Shown here: positions 24,401 through 37,507 of the stretch, in pieces
Layout: each line of letters begins with the position of its first letter
Numbering within the stretch: position 1 is the first letter of the stretch
Source of the DNA: Oxytricha trifallax
Taxonomy: Eukaryota; Ciliophora; Spirotrichea; Sporadotrichida; Oxytrichidae
DNA: 64,000 nt
Assembly (NCBI GenBank): GCA_000711775.1
Contig: ARYC01000087.1
Coordinates: forward strand, 228,006-292,005
Direction of reading: 5' to 3'
Notes under the pieces: model-generated
Databases searched by the model: none
Told to the model about the DNA's origin: nothing
Seen by the model: only the letters and a program-made list of their open reading frames with translations
Made by a program: the position numbers and the translations under genes

Positions 24401-26356
24401 CTTCGCAGGGACACACAGAGAGGGGAAAAAGAAACTGTAAAAATGCATGAAGATGAGGACGATGACGATGATGAAGAAGGCAAGATGTTTTTTTAGATAT
24501 TTCCATTTTTTTAATTATAATAAGTATTCTGATCAAATCAAATTAAATTATTAATTCACTATATTTTTCAAATTATAAATCATGATTACTACTTTGTTTT
24601 TACTTTACAAGTTATTTTATTGAGCTTACTATATCCCTCGACCATATTATGCACAAGAATTAATAAGAATAGAACTTATGTTCAAATTTTAAAAATTTCT
24701 TTAAAAAATGACATTCACTATTATGCATAAATTTCATTTTGAGAATTTGAATATCTTAAATCAACTTCATTAGTCATAATTCGTAAAAACAAAAATAAAA
24801 TATTATTAAATTTTTTTATAAATTTATAATTGCAAAAGATCTATGAGAATTTAAATAAAATTATATCTCTATTTCTTTTTCTCAAATAATGACTAATGAA
24901 GTTGATATAAGATATTCAAATTCATAAAATAAAATTTATGCATAATAGTAAATATTATTTTACAAAAAAATTCTATTAAAATTTGCATATAATTTATTTT
25001 CTTATAGTAACTCGTGTCAAGGTCTACTGAAAATAATAAAATTCAATAAAATAACTTGTATAGCATAACTAATAAAGTCATGATCTAGTTAGATTCACTG
25101 TATGTAAAAAATATTCATATAAAAACGGTATTTTATAGTGTTAGGAGAGTAGGGAAGGATAGGGGTGGGAACGGGTGTCTCGGTTTAGGGTGAGGAGAAG
25201 TATATCGGTTTAGGGTGAGAGTGGGGTGGGGAGGGGTGCCTCGGTTAGAGCACTTATTCATCTTTGAACTTGATCCTCAGTACAAGATTACTCACATTCA
25301 GCTTTTAAGAGTAAGTATAGTTATTCTTTTAAGACATTGTGTAGGTATCAATGATTTTCTTTTTCTTTTGGATATTTTGCTTTTTATGTCAAAGCTTGAT
25401 TCATAAGTTAGATTACCTCTTCTAATAGCCTGCTGCAATTTTTACCTTAGTAGCTTTGATAATATTCTTGGGAATGTGCTTTATGCCAATTCATATTTTG
25501 TACCAAAGAGCAAGGAAAAGCCTGCTTAAGGTTTTGTTTCACATTTTCATATCGCCTTTTGGAGTTGTGAGATTTAGACATTTCTTTTTTGCAGATATTT
25601 TAACAAGCTTTGTGAACCCTTTGAGAGATATGGGTCATTCAGGATGCTTTTTTATTCATGGATATTGGCTTCATTCTTAAGAGCCTGGAGTCAAGTAATG
25701 TCCCTAATTAGAAAATTATAGATTAGCAATTGCCTTCCTTCCATTTTGGTTCAGATTTGCTCAATGTATGCGAAGATATCATGACACGAAAGTCAGAGCT
25801 CACTTAATCAATGGAGGGAAATATATGACTTCAATTTCAGTACAAGTTGCCGCTATTTTCTATACAAAAAACAAAAGCGACTTGACTCTTTTAATATTTA
25901 TTGGCGCAAATGTCGCTTCTACGATTTACTCTTATTACTGGGATATGATAATGGATTGGGGACTCTTTAGATCTCATGAAAAAGGAAAGAAATACCTCAG
26001 ATCTAAACTGTTTTACCCAGTTTTCTTCTACTACTATGCGATAGTATCAAATTTAATCTTAAGATGTTTTTGGATTATACCTTTAATACCAATTGACTCA
26101 ACTGATTGGGTCGCAAAATCATAACTAATTACTTTACTATAATTTTAATACATATTTGTTTCTTTTTTTATGTTTATTTCAACCTTTAAAAGTTATAGTC
26201 TCAGTTGCCGAGGGATTCCGCCGAGCTCAATGGAGTTTAATAAGAATAGAGAATGAAAATGTAAATAACTTTGAAAAGTATAGAAACATTTTGCAAATTC
26301 CCCCATTCCAGGACACTGACGACCATTCAAGAAGTATCAAAAGATTCAAGAAGTGA
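21439..26356 (+). CDS. XPR1: SPX-EXS phosphate exporter (XPR1/PHO1 type)
   Basis: ATG 21439 begins an SPX domain (MKFGEQFDYHKIPEWYADYF, then after the intron FKEAEAVQGYYSITTTKK). Further SPX helices follow at 22890-23090 (KMKEWVTQFIEEVDRIEKFY), then a linker and the EXS membrane domain with ADDPWEDWLELFNSFYTFRF, VNYLFIFELDPQY, the RFAQCMRRYHDTKVRAHLIN signature and VAEGFRRAQWSLIRIENEN close to the C-terminus (TGA 26354-26356). This domain order is that of XPR1/PHO1/Syg1 proteins: inositol-pyrophosphate-sensing SPX plus phosphate-exporting EXS. At least four IESs (21950-22020, 22311-22414, 22688-22788, 24093-25258) and several introns interrupt it; removing them gives one frame across the SPX and EXS parts. 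The first intron (21551-21868) is unusually long. Confidence 0.9.
21950..22020. other. IES, pointer AAGCT
   Basis: 71 bp; AAGCT at 21945-21949 and 22016-22020. Removal joins IDINKS to QNTFMPSYLNPV in frame. Confidence 0.8.
22311..22414. other. IES, pointer ATTGCTAAA
   Basis: 104 bp; 9-bp pointer at 22302-22310 and 22406-22414. Removal joins KKITIAK to DFGQSRDRTN in frame and removes a TGA. Confidence 0.88.
22688..22788. other. IES, pointer AAAATTA
   Basis: 101 bp; pointer at 22681-22687 and 22782-22788. Removal joins RKNSKL to LVLSNGANEVEK in frame. Confidence 0.85.
24093..25258. mobile_element. 1.17-kb foldback (inverted-repeat) IES in the XPR1 gene, pointer ACTTATT
   Basis: ACTTATT at 24086-24092 and 25252-25258. 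Removal joins RAFKVNYL to FIFELDPQYKITH, matching the EXS family across the junction. The insert has C-rich left and G-rich right ends that are imperfect inverted repeats (left TCTAACGAGAAACCCCT; right end reads TCTAACCGAGGCACCCCT on the other strand). Further inverted arms are CATACAGTGAATCTAACT at about 24190-24207 against 25087-25104, and about 65 bp at 24712-24776 against 24889-24955 (Tyr-rich TTATGCATAAATTT core). The left arm is lengthened by a nested insert. This is the structure of a foldback or MITE-like transposon that now behaves as an IES. No transposase is present. Confidence 0.85.
24211..24585. mobile_element. nested inverted-repeat insert with coding-like, intron-containing passenger
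   Basis: About 370 bp interrupting the left arm of the foldback IES, with no counterpart in the right arm. Its own ends are inverted repeats (ATGATTTATAAT near 24217-24228; ATTATAAATCAT at 24572-24583). Inside, 24260-24320 and 24359-24500 are GC-richer and flank a GTAAGT..ATAG intron-like stretch (about 24319-24358). One frame of the right part reads GKTSGATRSVLRRDTQRGEK then an acidic HEDEDDDDDEEGK run. It could be a captured gene fragment or an MDS of another gene. The protein is not recognised and the frame across the putative intron is not settled. Confidence 0.55.
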
Positions 26357-26665
26357 GAATGAGTTTGTTGTTAAATTAATTGTTGTGAATTGTGGATTAA
26401 CATCCAAATATAATTTAACTTATTATTTTAAGGCAATTAATGAAAACCTATCGAGTTTTAATTTAAGTACTATATTCGATCGAATGATTGTTTTAAAATT
26501 TAAATATATAAAACAAGCTTATATTCATTGATTTATTAGTTAGCAAGATTTATGAATTGAGAAAATTAACTAAAACTATTTAACTTATTTTTTGAAATTC
26601 TTGCAATACTTCTCTAGTAGCTTATTGATTTATTATTATATATATTAAACCATCGACTGGTAAAA

Positions 26666-27034
26666 ATGGGCAAGCAAATCTTTAAGAAGGGTCACAAGCA
26701 GGCAAAGAAGATCAATTTGAAGTTCCAGATCAACTGCAAGCTCCCAATCGAGGACAACGTTATTGTGCTCAACGACTTCGAAAACTTCCTCAAGCAAAAG
26801 ATAAAGGTAGAGGGCAAGGCCGGCAATCTCGGTAGCGCAGTCAGCGTCTCAAAAGACTCCTCCAACATCATTGTGCAAGCTAGCATTCCACTTAGCAAGA
26901 GATATCTCAAGTACTTAACTAAGAAGTACCTCAAGAAGCAAGACCTTAAGGAATATCTCAGAGTTGTTGCCACCAACAAGAACCAATACGAACTCAGATA
27001 CTTCAACATCTAGAGCGATGAGGCACCTGAATGA
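26666..27034 (+). CDS. RPL22: 60S ribosomal protein eL22
   Basis: Single exon, 122 codons, MGKQIFKKGHKQ to TGA 27032-27034. Family hallmarks: INCKLPIEDNVIVLNDFENF, KVEGKAGNLGSAVSVS, PLSKRYLKYLTKKYLKKQ and LRVVATNKNQYELRYF. An in-frame TAG at 27011 is Gln and is followed by the short acidic tail expected of eL22. Codon use is markedly richer in G/C third positions (AAG, CTC, ATC) than any neighbour, as expected for a highly expressed gene. No intron or IES is visible. Located between the XPR1 and GPKOW genes. Confidence 0.97.
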
Positions 27035-27273
27035 ACATCTTTTTATCAGTTGTTGTTTTCGCGTAATAATCTCACTCTCTTTCTTCTTCTCTCAATTCCA
27101 AATATTATATTTTCACACTTTATTCTCTCATAAACCACACATATTTAGTATATTTTCATCATCGAAATGAAAAGGATTTGATTGGAATATAGCATTATAA
27201 AGAAATTAAAATTTATTGGTAAACTAATTAGGATGATAAACTTAAGGAACATATGGAATTTATCAAAGGCTTT

Positions 27274-28767
27274 TCAATAATTATCGTCTTGTGATATTTG
27301 GCAACAATCATCTTAAGATACAGTAACAATATCTGTAAGGCCAACTTTATTTATATATAAAAATAACAAATAAATTTAGAAATTTTGTTAGTAATTAAAA
27401 ATTTAACTTAAATTACTACTTAATCCCTCTTCTTATCTCTCGATAGTATTTTCCCAGTCTCTCCCTTAAATTCTCCTCTAAGTACTGCCACAGGTTGATT
27501 TTCATCCCTTGGTATAACTGTTTCCAAATCTTTTTCTCTGAGATTATCATAAACTTGATTATTAAAGTCTCCATTAGAACTTGAACTTGGGCCATATGGG
27601 GCAGCAAGAAATCTGGAATCATTTAAGACATCAGTAATACGAACTTTTGTATTATACAATTTTCCATTAGCAACTTTCTTTGAGACTACTCGGACAATCA
27701 AACCTGGTAAGAGCCATTTAAGCTTCTTATACTATTTTTCATCACGATCTCTATGCTTATCCTTTTCATTTCGATTTCTAGAGCCATCTTTATCATTGTT
27801 TTGTAATGATCTACTTCTGCTTCTTTTACGATCTTTATCCTTCTTTTGATTATCACCGCCAACAAGATTATCCATTTTTACTTAATCAGACTTTAGTATA
27901 ATTCTTTTTCTTTTTATGTTTACTATTGTTTCATTGAGGGAAAGCTCAACACTCACATATGCCTCAGCATCGATCTCATCCACATTTACTTGCTCTCCCA
28001 TATGTTATTGCTGTTGCCTAAGGCCTTTTTTGGGATCAGACAATGCAACAATTTTCCCTTCGAGACCCTTGTGAGTTCCCCCAGTTATGCAAATTAAACT
28101 ATTGATCTGCATCTTTTCTCGACGCTTCAGTTATGTGTGAATACTCTTGAAGTTTTTCCCCTCTGCTCCTTCTAGTTAAGTGTAGTCTTCTGTAACTGCC
28201 AACTTTCTGCGGTCCCAGTCTCCGCCATCTTCACCCATTTTCTTGAGCTCATCTTTCGACAGGGGTCTAGCTCCTAAACCAAGTCTATGCTAACGAGGCA
28301 TGTAATCAATAGGCTATACAATTTTCGAAGTAGCAGCATTTCTACCAACAGCAACTCCTTCTTGCCAACCGAACTTAGACAATACAGACTTCCCAAAGCT
28401 TTCAATCGGCATTCTATCATAGGCTTCTTCGTCCATGTCTTTTCCTATTTAGGCTTTTGAGTTTGCTATGTCGTTAGCAAAAGAGTTTGTGCTTGTTGAG
28501 ATTTAATCATGCCTATTGCTTCCCTAATGATCATTTAACATAAAACTTTTTGAATAAATTAAAGAGGATATAGAACTGAATAAAATGATCTCTATTTCTA
28601 TTCAAATAAAGATGTGCTGGAAACAACGAACTAAAAGTCTCCTACTAACTTTCTGCTTATTAGGTGTGAGGACTCATATTCGTATCAATTGTAGACTAAT
28701 TGTGATTATTATTGTTTGAATCACCGTAAGATTGATCTTAACGTTGAATTGCTACTTCACTGCTCAT
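27274..28767 (-). CDS. GPKOW: GPKOW/Spp2-type spliceosomal protein (G-patch and KOW)
   Basis: ATG 28767, Q/N-rich N-terminus, IES 28533-28590, then the Spp2/G-patch block MPIESFGKSVLSKFGWQEG and RHRLGLGARP, a first KOW-like motif (ITGGTHKGLEGKIV), a basic KDRKRSRSRS linker, and a second conserved block WLLPGLIVRVVSKKVANGKL, YNTKVRITDVL and LREKDLETVIPRDENQPVAV with another KOW-like GEFKGETGKIL. The order matches GPKOW/MOS2, which binds the DEAH helicase Prp2 in the activated spliceosome. IES 27348-27421 must be removed to reach the conserved acidic C-terminus (TVSQDDCCQI), TGA at 27274-27276. Confidence 0.93.
27348..27421. other. IES, pointer ACTT (AAGT on coding strand)
   Basis: 74 bp in GPKOW; pointer at 27344-27347 and 27418-27421. 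Removal joins RDKKRDQV to GLTDIVTVSQDD in frame. The pointer is only 4 bp, so the boundary could shift slightly. Confidence 0.7.
28533..28590. other. IES, pointer AATGATC
   Basis: 58 bp in GPKOW; 7-bp pointer at 28526-28532 and 28584-28590. Removal joins YLNRNRDH to QGSNRHDQISTS in frame and removes a TGA. Confidence 0.85.
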
Positions 28768-29125
28768 TTTATAATCTAACTTTCTGTTTAATACTATTAT
28801 AATTAATGAAATTGATGCCTTCTTATTATACTCTTTCAATCAAACAAATGCTTGAGATGACTGGTAATTTCAATACCAAATTATAGAATTTAAATTTAAT
28901 ATCTAAATGAACGAAATTTCGATCTTTTGAAGGTTTGATACTTAGGTTTCAATATTCTAGTCTTAGATTTCCCTCCATTAGCAATTTAGTACATGTTTTG
29001 CAGGCTTTAAATTTAAGATCTGATTTTATTAAAAATTAAATTATAATCACATATAAATCACGAATTTGCACTGACAATACTCTATGAAAAATAAACTAAT
29101 TAATTATAACAAGAAAGACGCCAAG

Positions 29126-31806
29126 ATGATTAATACTGGAGCTAAACTCTAAAATAATAAGTCCCCGAATAGTCGGTCACCTCTATAGAAATGTTAAAAT
29201 AACAATAATATTAGAGTTCCCGAAAGCGGCAAGATTTCATCGGATAAGCAGAGTAAATAAAATCAGAATAGCGACCTAAAAATGAGTCTACAAAATCAGT
29301 ATCACTCTATTGCTTCAATCAGTGAAGAAGGCTAAGTTTCATCACTTATATCCTTTGAAAATAGTGTAAGCAATTTAGAGCAATTTATTCGTAATGACGA
29401 AACGACTATAAGAGAGGAGAAAGCAAGCAATTAATTCAAAAATCAATAGAATCTTGAGTTAATTACTGAACAAATCAATAAGCAAAAGTAAGCAAAGTCA
29501 AGTAAAAATAAGAAATAGTATGGTAAATCACTCGTTTTCTCGCCATAATCAGCTGATTAAACCATCGCATATTAAACAAATAAAAATCTATAAATTGATC
29601 CAAAAGCAGCTAACACTTACACCCAATCTATGCCATTACAAGATCAAAACCTTAACATAAATATTGGGCAAAAATGAAGCTACGCAATGGTTCATTGTGA
29701 ATAATAATTAGCAAATTAAGGTGATTAATCAATTATGTATATTAATGAATAGAAAAGTCAGAAGCGACAGAGAAAAGAAAGACTCCAGTTATAAAATAAT
29801 GATGAGTTGTCAAACTCTCTAACTATTTTAAATGAAAGTATGTAGATATAACCTCAAAGTTTCAATTGATTAGGCTTCATTGCTGAATCAGATAATTCTA
29901 ATCAGATAATGCAAAAATATACAAATGGAACTGTGGATCTAAACAGCTGTGAATAAAACACTCAATCCCAAGATTATGACCATAGGTGTAATTGGTATAA
30001 TCGATTTCTCAGCGAAAAAGTGGACTGTGAAAGAAACAAAAATATAGTAAGGATAAAACAAGAAGAACTAGATAGAAGCTCTACAATTATGAATCGACTT
30101 CATGACCAAGTAAATGAATTCAAAAACCTATTTACTCAATCAGAGAACCATAAGAGACTCTAGGTTGAGGCTCATATTAGAACTTTGGAAATGCTTGAGG
30201 AAAAGGTAAGGAGAGAAAAAAGAGTGTTACTCAATGAGTAATCTATTAGGTTGGGGAGACTTAGTACATAGAGATCTGGGACAAAGTATGTAGAGATATG
30301 GGAAGATGGGGAAGCATTCAAAAAGATCAACACAAAACTTAGTTAAATATAAAGAGAAAAAGAAGAGATAGAAAAACTCAAGAAATCCAAAACCATTAAT
30401 AGTAGAAGAGCTCAGAAAAAGAATGGCAAAGATCTACCTTTGGTACCTATTGATGGATTTTCGTCTAATAGTGGTCGTTAAAGTGGAATCTCTTAAATAA
30501 ATGAGCCTAGCGAATATGATCTGGAATAATCAGAATTTAACAACATAGATAAAAATGAACAAAAAGAGATATATCAGTTCAAGTTAAAACTCCTAGAAAA
30601 TGAAGAAAGAAGAGCAAGAGAGGAACTACATTAATTAGAAAAGGAAAAAGTTATTTATCTTAATGAGTTTAAGAGGGTAAGAGATGAAGAACATTCAAAA
30701 TACTGCGGTATTAATACAAAGAAGAGGTATTCTATTTTACAGGGAAAGTAGCTGATTTTGAGTTTACTTGGGAAAGGTGGCTATTCTGAAGTCTATAAAG
30801 CATTTGATCTTGAGTAATGTAGAGAAGTCGCTTGTAAAATACATCATTTTGACGAGACATGGAATGAAGCTATTAAGGAAAGTTACATCAAGCATGCACT
30901 TTGAGAAAATGAGATTCACAAAGATCTCAACAACAGAAGAATAGTGCGCTAATTTGATACAGTAGAAATTAATCACAATAGTTTTTGCACAGTACTGGAA
31001 CTATGTTCTGGTCCTGACCTGTATTTTTATCTAAAGTAGTACAAGTAAATCCCTGAGAAGGAAGCAAAACTAATTATTTCACAAATTTTGAGTGGGTTAA
31101 AATACCTCAATGATTAGAAGCAAAAGATTATTCACTATGATTTGAAACCTCAGAATATTGTGTTTCACAATGGAGAGGTCAAAATTACAGATTTTGGATT
31201 GTGCAAGTCTTTAGAAGAAAACCAGGATAAGATTGAGTTAACATCTTAAGGTGTTGGAACTTATTGGTACTAAGCGCCAGAATGTTTCATTAACAATGGT
31301 AGGCCTGTGCACATTGATTCGAAGGTAAAGTTTAAATTATTAATAACTGTTTCATAGGTTGATGTTTGGAGTGTGGGTGTGATATTTTTTGAACTGCTAT
31401 TTGGTCAGAAACCCTTTGGGCATGATAAATCTTAACAAGCAATTTTACAAGATTAAACTATTCTTAACTCTCGTGAAGTTGTGTTTCCATTAAGACCAAC
31501 AATAAGTGATAGTTGCAAGGTAAGTTTTTCTATATATTCAAGAACTTTTTATTATAGGATTTCATAAGAAAATGTCTGGCTTATCACTAAGAAGACAGAT
31601 ATGATGTTTATGAAGCTTATTACAGTCCTTACTTAAAAGGACAGTCCTTCTCTAATCTGCAAGCCCAATAATCACCTTATTAACAAATAATGTAATTCTA
31701 ATAAAGTCAACAAAGTAACTAAGCTAAATAAGTTCATCAATAATTCATACTGTAATAACAACAAATGACAGGGGGATAAAAACAAAGCTTTGATTTGAAT
31801 TAGTGA
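29126..31806 (+). pseudogene. TLK: Tousled-like kinase copy 1, catalytic domain interrupted by TGA
   Basis: ATG 29126, Q/N/S-rich N-terminal half, coiled coil (EAHIRTLEMLEEKVRREKRV; QIQREKEEIEKLKKSK), then a kinase domain: [86 protein letters not shown]. These are Tousled-like kinase signatures (TLKs phosphorylate histone chaperones such as Asf1). Introns at 31325-31357 and 31520-31557. The codon after KHAL (30902-30904) is TGA; copy 2 and known TLKs have Arg there (HALRENEIHKDL). Everything downstream stays intact in frame, so it is a recent lesion, an allele, a sequencing error or a readthrough site. Ends TGA 31804-31806. Confidence 0.85.
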
Positions 31807-32310
31807 AGAAATCTGAAGATATAAATCTTTATAAAATTTCATGGAAATCAACCTCAAATAAATGTACATCAACATTTACAATAGTTAATAAGAAATTTAA
31901 ATAAAACTAATATTCTTTGTAAATACAAACTCGAATTAATAATTAATTCATATTTATCAATTGTAAATATCTATAATAAACATTTATAGATTTTTTTTTC
32001 TCATTATTTTAACGAATTAATTTGCTGCTTTTAGGGAGAAATATTTCTTAGCAAAATAGAGATTGTTAGTCGACGAATTTAGGTATCAGGGGGATATAAA
32101 AAGAGCGGCATACGACTAGTTTATAATATTAATCAAGAAAAATTGTGTTTAAAAGTATTACAATTACACAGATTTGTAATAAAAATTGATACAATCAATG
32201 AATACCACTTCAACTTCCAAAAATAACAATACTTTTGCAATTCACTTCATTACAACTTCATATTAATATATAGATCTATTTTGCATTTAATTTGAAGATA
32301 GAGTATATTA

Positions 32311-35247
<2,937 letters not shown>

Positions 35248-35412
35248 AACAAAAAAATAAATCTAGCTTTAAACCACCTTATATTTTAACATTAATTCTT
35301 AAAACCTTAATCTTAATGAATTTAACTTAGAAATTAGCACATCCTATGCTATTTATTGAAAAATAAGGATTTAAATTATAAATTAATTGAGTCATTAACT
35401 TATAGTGCAAAC

Positions 35413-36481
35413 ATGGAGACAACAAAAAAACCCATTTCTTAAGATTAATAAGAAGCAATTTCAAAAGATGATTTGTCAGAATTGAAATTCACTCTTGAGA
35501 AGAAACAAGCCAATCATGACTATGCCACTATCTAAAGTATCTTGAAGATGCTTGAGTTTAAGCAGATCACCTATGACTTGTTGAAGGAAACTCTTATTGG
35601 CAAGACCATCACTAGTTTGACTAAAATTGAGGCAATAAATGATGATGCAAAGAATGATGCAGAGAAAGTGAGGTAGAAAGCTGCTGGACTGTTGGGTAGT
35701 TGGAGAAAGATTTCGCAGTCAGAGAAGAAAGGTGGCAAAACTACAGTTAATAATGTTTTTTATAAGAAATTGAAGGCAAATTAATTATGAGGATCGCAAG
35801 GAAAACTCAAAAGTAGAAGGGCAGAAAAATGGCGCAAAAAATAATGCAAGTAATAGCAATCACAGCTCAGCACAATTAACATCATAAAGTAAGAAAGAAG
35901 AGCCAAAGTAAACTCCTGATGAAATCTAACCTTTCATACCACCTGGGATGAAAGTGAACACTGGAACTTAATACAGAGATAGTTTGAGAATCAACTTCAT
36001 CAAGTATATGCAGATCCCAGAAGAGGGAGTTGAGTATGAAGAAATAGTGCTAACTCGTGCAGCTCAGTTAGGCTTGTAGATCGAGGATGAGTTGTACAAG
36101 TCTTTCCCAAGGCTTGCAGAATACTAAAACAAAGCACGTTCTCTTATGTTTAACTTGAAGGATCCAAAGAACCCAGATTTGCGTATGAGTTTAATTGAAG
36201 GCGTCATTGAGCCCAATTAACTTGTGAGACTGGACAGCAAAAGTTTAGCCAGCAAGGCTTTGTAGGATGAAAGAAACAAGACCTAGCAAGCCAATCTAAA
36301 CGCTAGAAGATCAGATTGGTTCATTGAGAACGCAGCTAAGAAAGGCAACAAAGGTTTCTTCACTTGCAAAAAGTGTCACAGCAAAAATACTACTTACTTC
36401 CAGATGCAAACTAGAGGTGCTGATGAGCCTATGACTAACTTCATTACTTGCCTCGACTGCAAGAATCAATGGAAATGCTGA
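35413..36481 (+). CDS. transcription elongation factor TFIIS
   Basis: ATG 35413. N-terminal helical domain ([46 protein letters not shown]), IES 35752-35785, a Lys/Asn/Ser-rich linker, domain II ([44 protein letters not shown]) and the C-terminal zinc ribbon [35 protein letters not shown] with its acidic RGADEP hairpin. In the TFIIS family this hairpin enters the RNA polymerase II active site to stimulate cleavage of backtracked RNA (here RGAD replaces the usual RSADEP, with the Asp-Glu pair retained). TGA 36479-36481. Confidence 0.95.
35752..35785. other. IES, pointer TTAAT
   Basis: 34 bp in TFIIS; TTAAT at 35747-35751 and 35781-35785. Removal joins GGKTTVN to [12 protein letters not shown] in frame. 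Confidence 0.85.
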
Positions 36482-36701
36482 GAGTTCAGAGTGTACTGCT
36501 AAGTTGAACATTAAATTAATTCAGAATGTATGATATAGATTATAGACAAGAATATTAATTGGATAGTTGCTTAGTTAATTTGCTAAATATTATTAAACAA
36601 TCTTAAATTTTTATAATGTTTCAATCAGTCAACAATAATTTAGTGAGAAATATCTGATCATGTCTATTTAAATTATCTATTCAACTTTTCACCTAGATTG
36701 C

Positions 36702-37365
36702 TCATAAATCTGCATTAAGTGGTAATTCACCAGAGTCTACGATAGTAACTTTGCTTCTTGGTGCAGTGGAATGAGTTCCCTGCCTTTCAATTTCCCTTAA
36801 TAATTCAAAATTGTCTAGTAGTTCACCGAATACAGTGTGTCTATTGTCTAACCAGGGAGATTCCTTGAATAAGAGTAAGAATTGAGAACTGTTAGTGTTT
36901 GGACCTGCGTTTGCAGTTGTCAATAGACCTGCTCTTGTGTGTTTAATCTGGAAATTTTCATCTTCAAATCTTCTGCCGTAGATTGACTCTCCACCGCTTG
37001 CGTCGCCCTTGTGCCAGTCACCTCCATGTGCTGCAAATAGTGGAATGATTCTTACCAAAAAGGTTAAAACAATGCATATAGACATATTCAGAATTTAATT
37101 ACTAGATTCTGAACAAGTCTGATCCTTTATAGTGTAGTGGAAGTCCTGATTCTCCAATACCCTTCTCTCCAGTGCAAATAGCTCTAAAGTTTTCTGCAGT
37201 TCTAGGTGCTGTGTTTCCAAATAAACCGAATGTTAATCTACCTGCTGCCTTCCCATCGATTTCAATGTCAAAGAATACCTTGTGAGTGACTGTGTCGATT
37301 GGTTCTGAAATCACTGCTGATAACAATAAAGTCAAAGCTAGGCCTAATAATTGTGGTTACCTCAT
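36702..37365 (-). CDS. secretory-pathway cyclophilin (peptidyl-prolyl isomerase)
   Basis: ATG 37365 opens a signal peptide ([15 protein letters not shown]), then the cyclophilin fold: [82 protein letters not shown] and [17 protein letters not shown] 37053-37110 splits the FRIIP motif and is restored exactly. The catalytic Arg of FRII and the Trp before LDNRH are present; the usual Gln before GGD is His (FAAHGGD). About 199 residues, ending LPLNADL at TGA (36702-36704). No ER-retention tail is visible. Convergent with TFIIS. Confidence 0.95.
37053..37110. other. IES, pointer GATTCT (AGAATC on coding strand)
   Basis: 58 bp; pointer at 37047-37052 and 37105-37110. Removal restores [15 protein letters not shown], the cyclophilin active-site motif. 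Confidence 0.92.
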
Positions 37366-37507
37366 TTTTTGTGTATTAATTAATTACTTAAATTTACCAT
37401 TTAATTTGTAAAAGCTTATAGTACTTTATAGCTCTAGTATCATAGTTGAAAAGTAAAAATCAACTTTTAATAAATTTTATATAATTTTTATTAAAAATTT
37501 CATTGAA

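Noticed and set aside
26692-27009. Minus-strand 105-codon open frame over the ribosomal protein gene
   Set aside because: It is the antisense shadow of eL22, which is unmistakable on the plus strand.
27416-27622. Second minus-strand frame overlapping the GPKOW C-terminus
   Set aside because: Out of frame with the conserved KOW-containing reading frame; no independent support.
36311-36511. Minus-strand 66-codon open frame
   Set aside because: Antisense of the TFIIS zinc ribbon.
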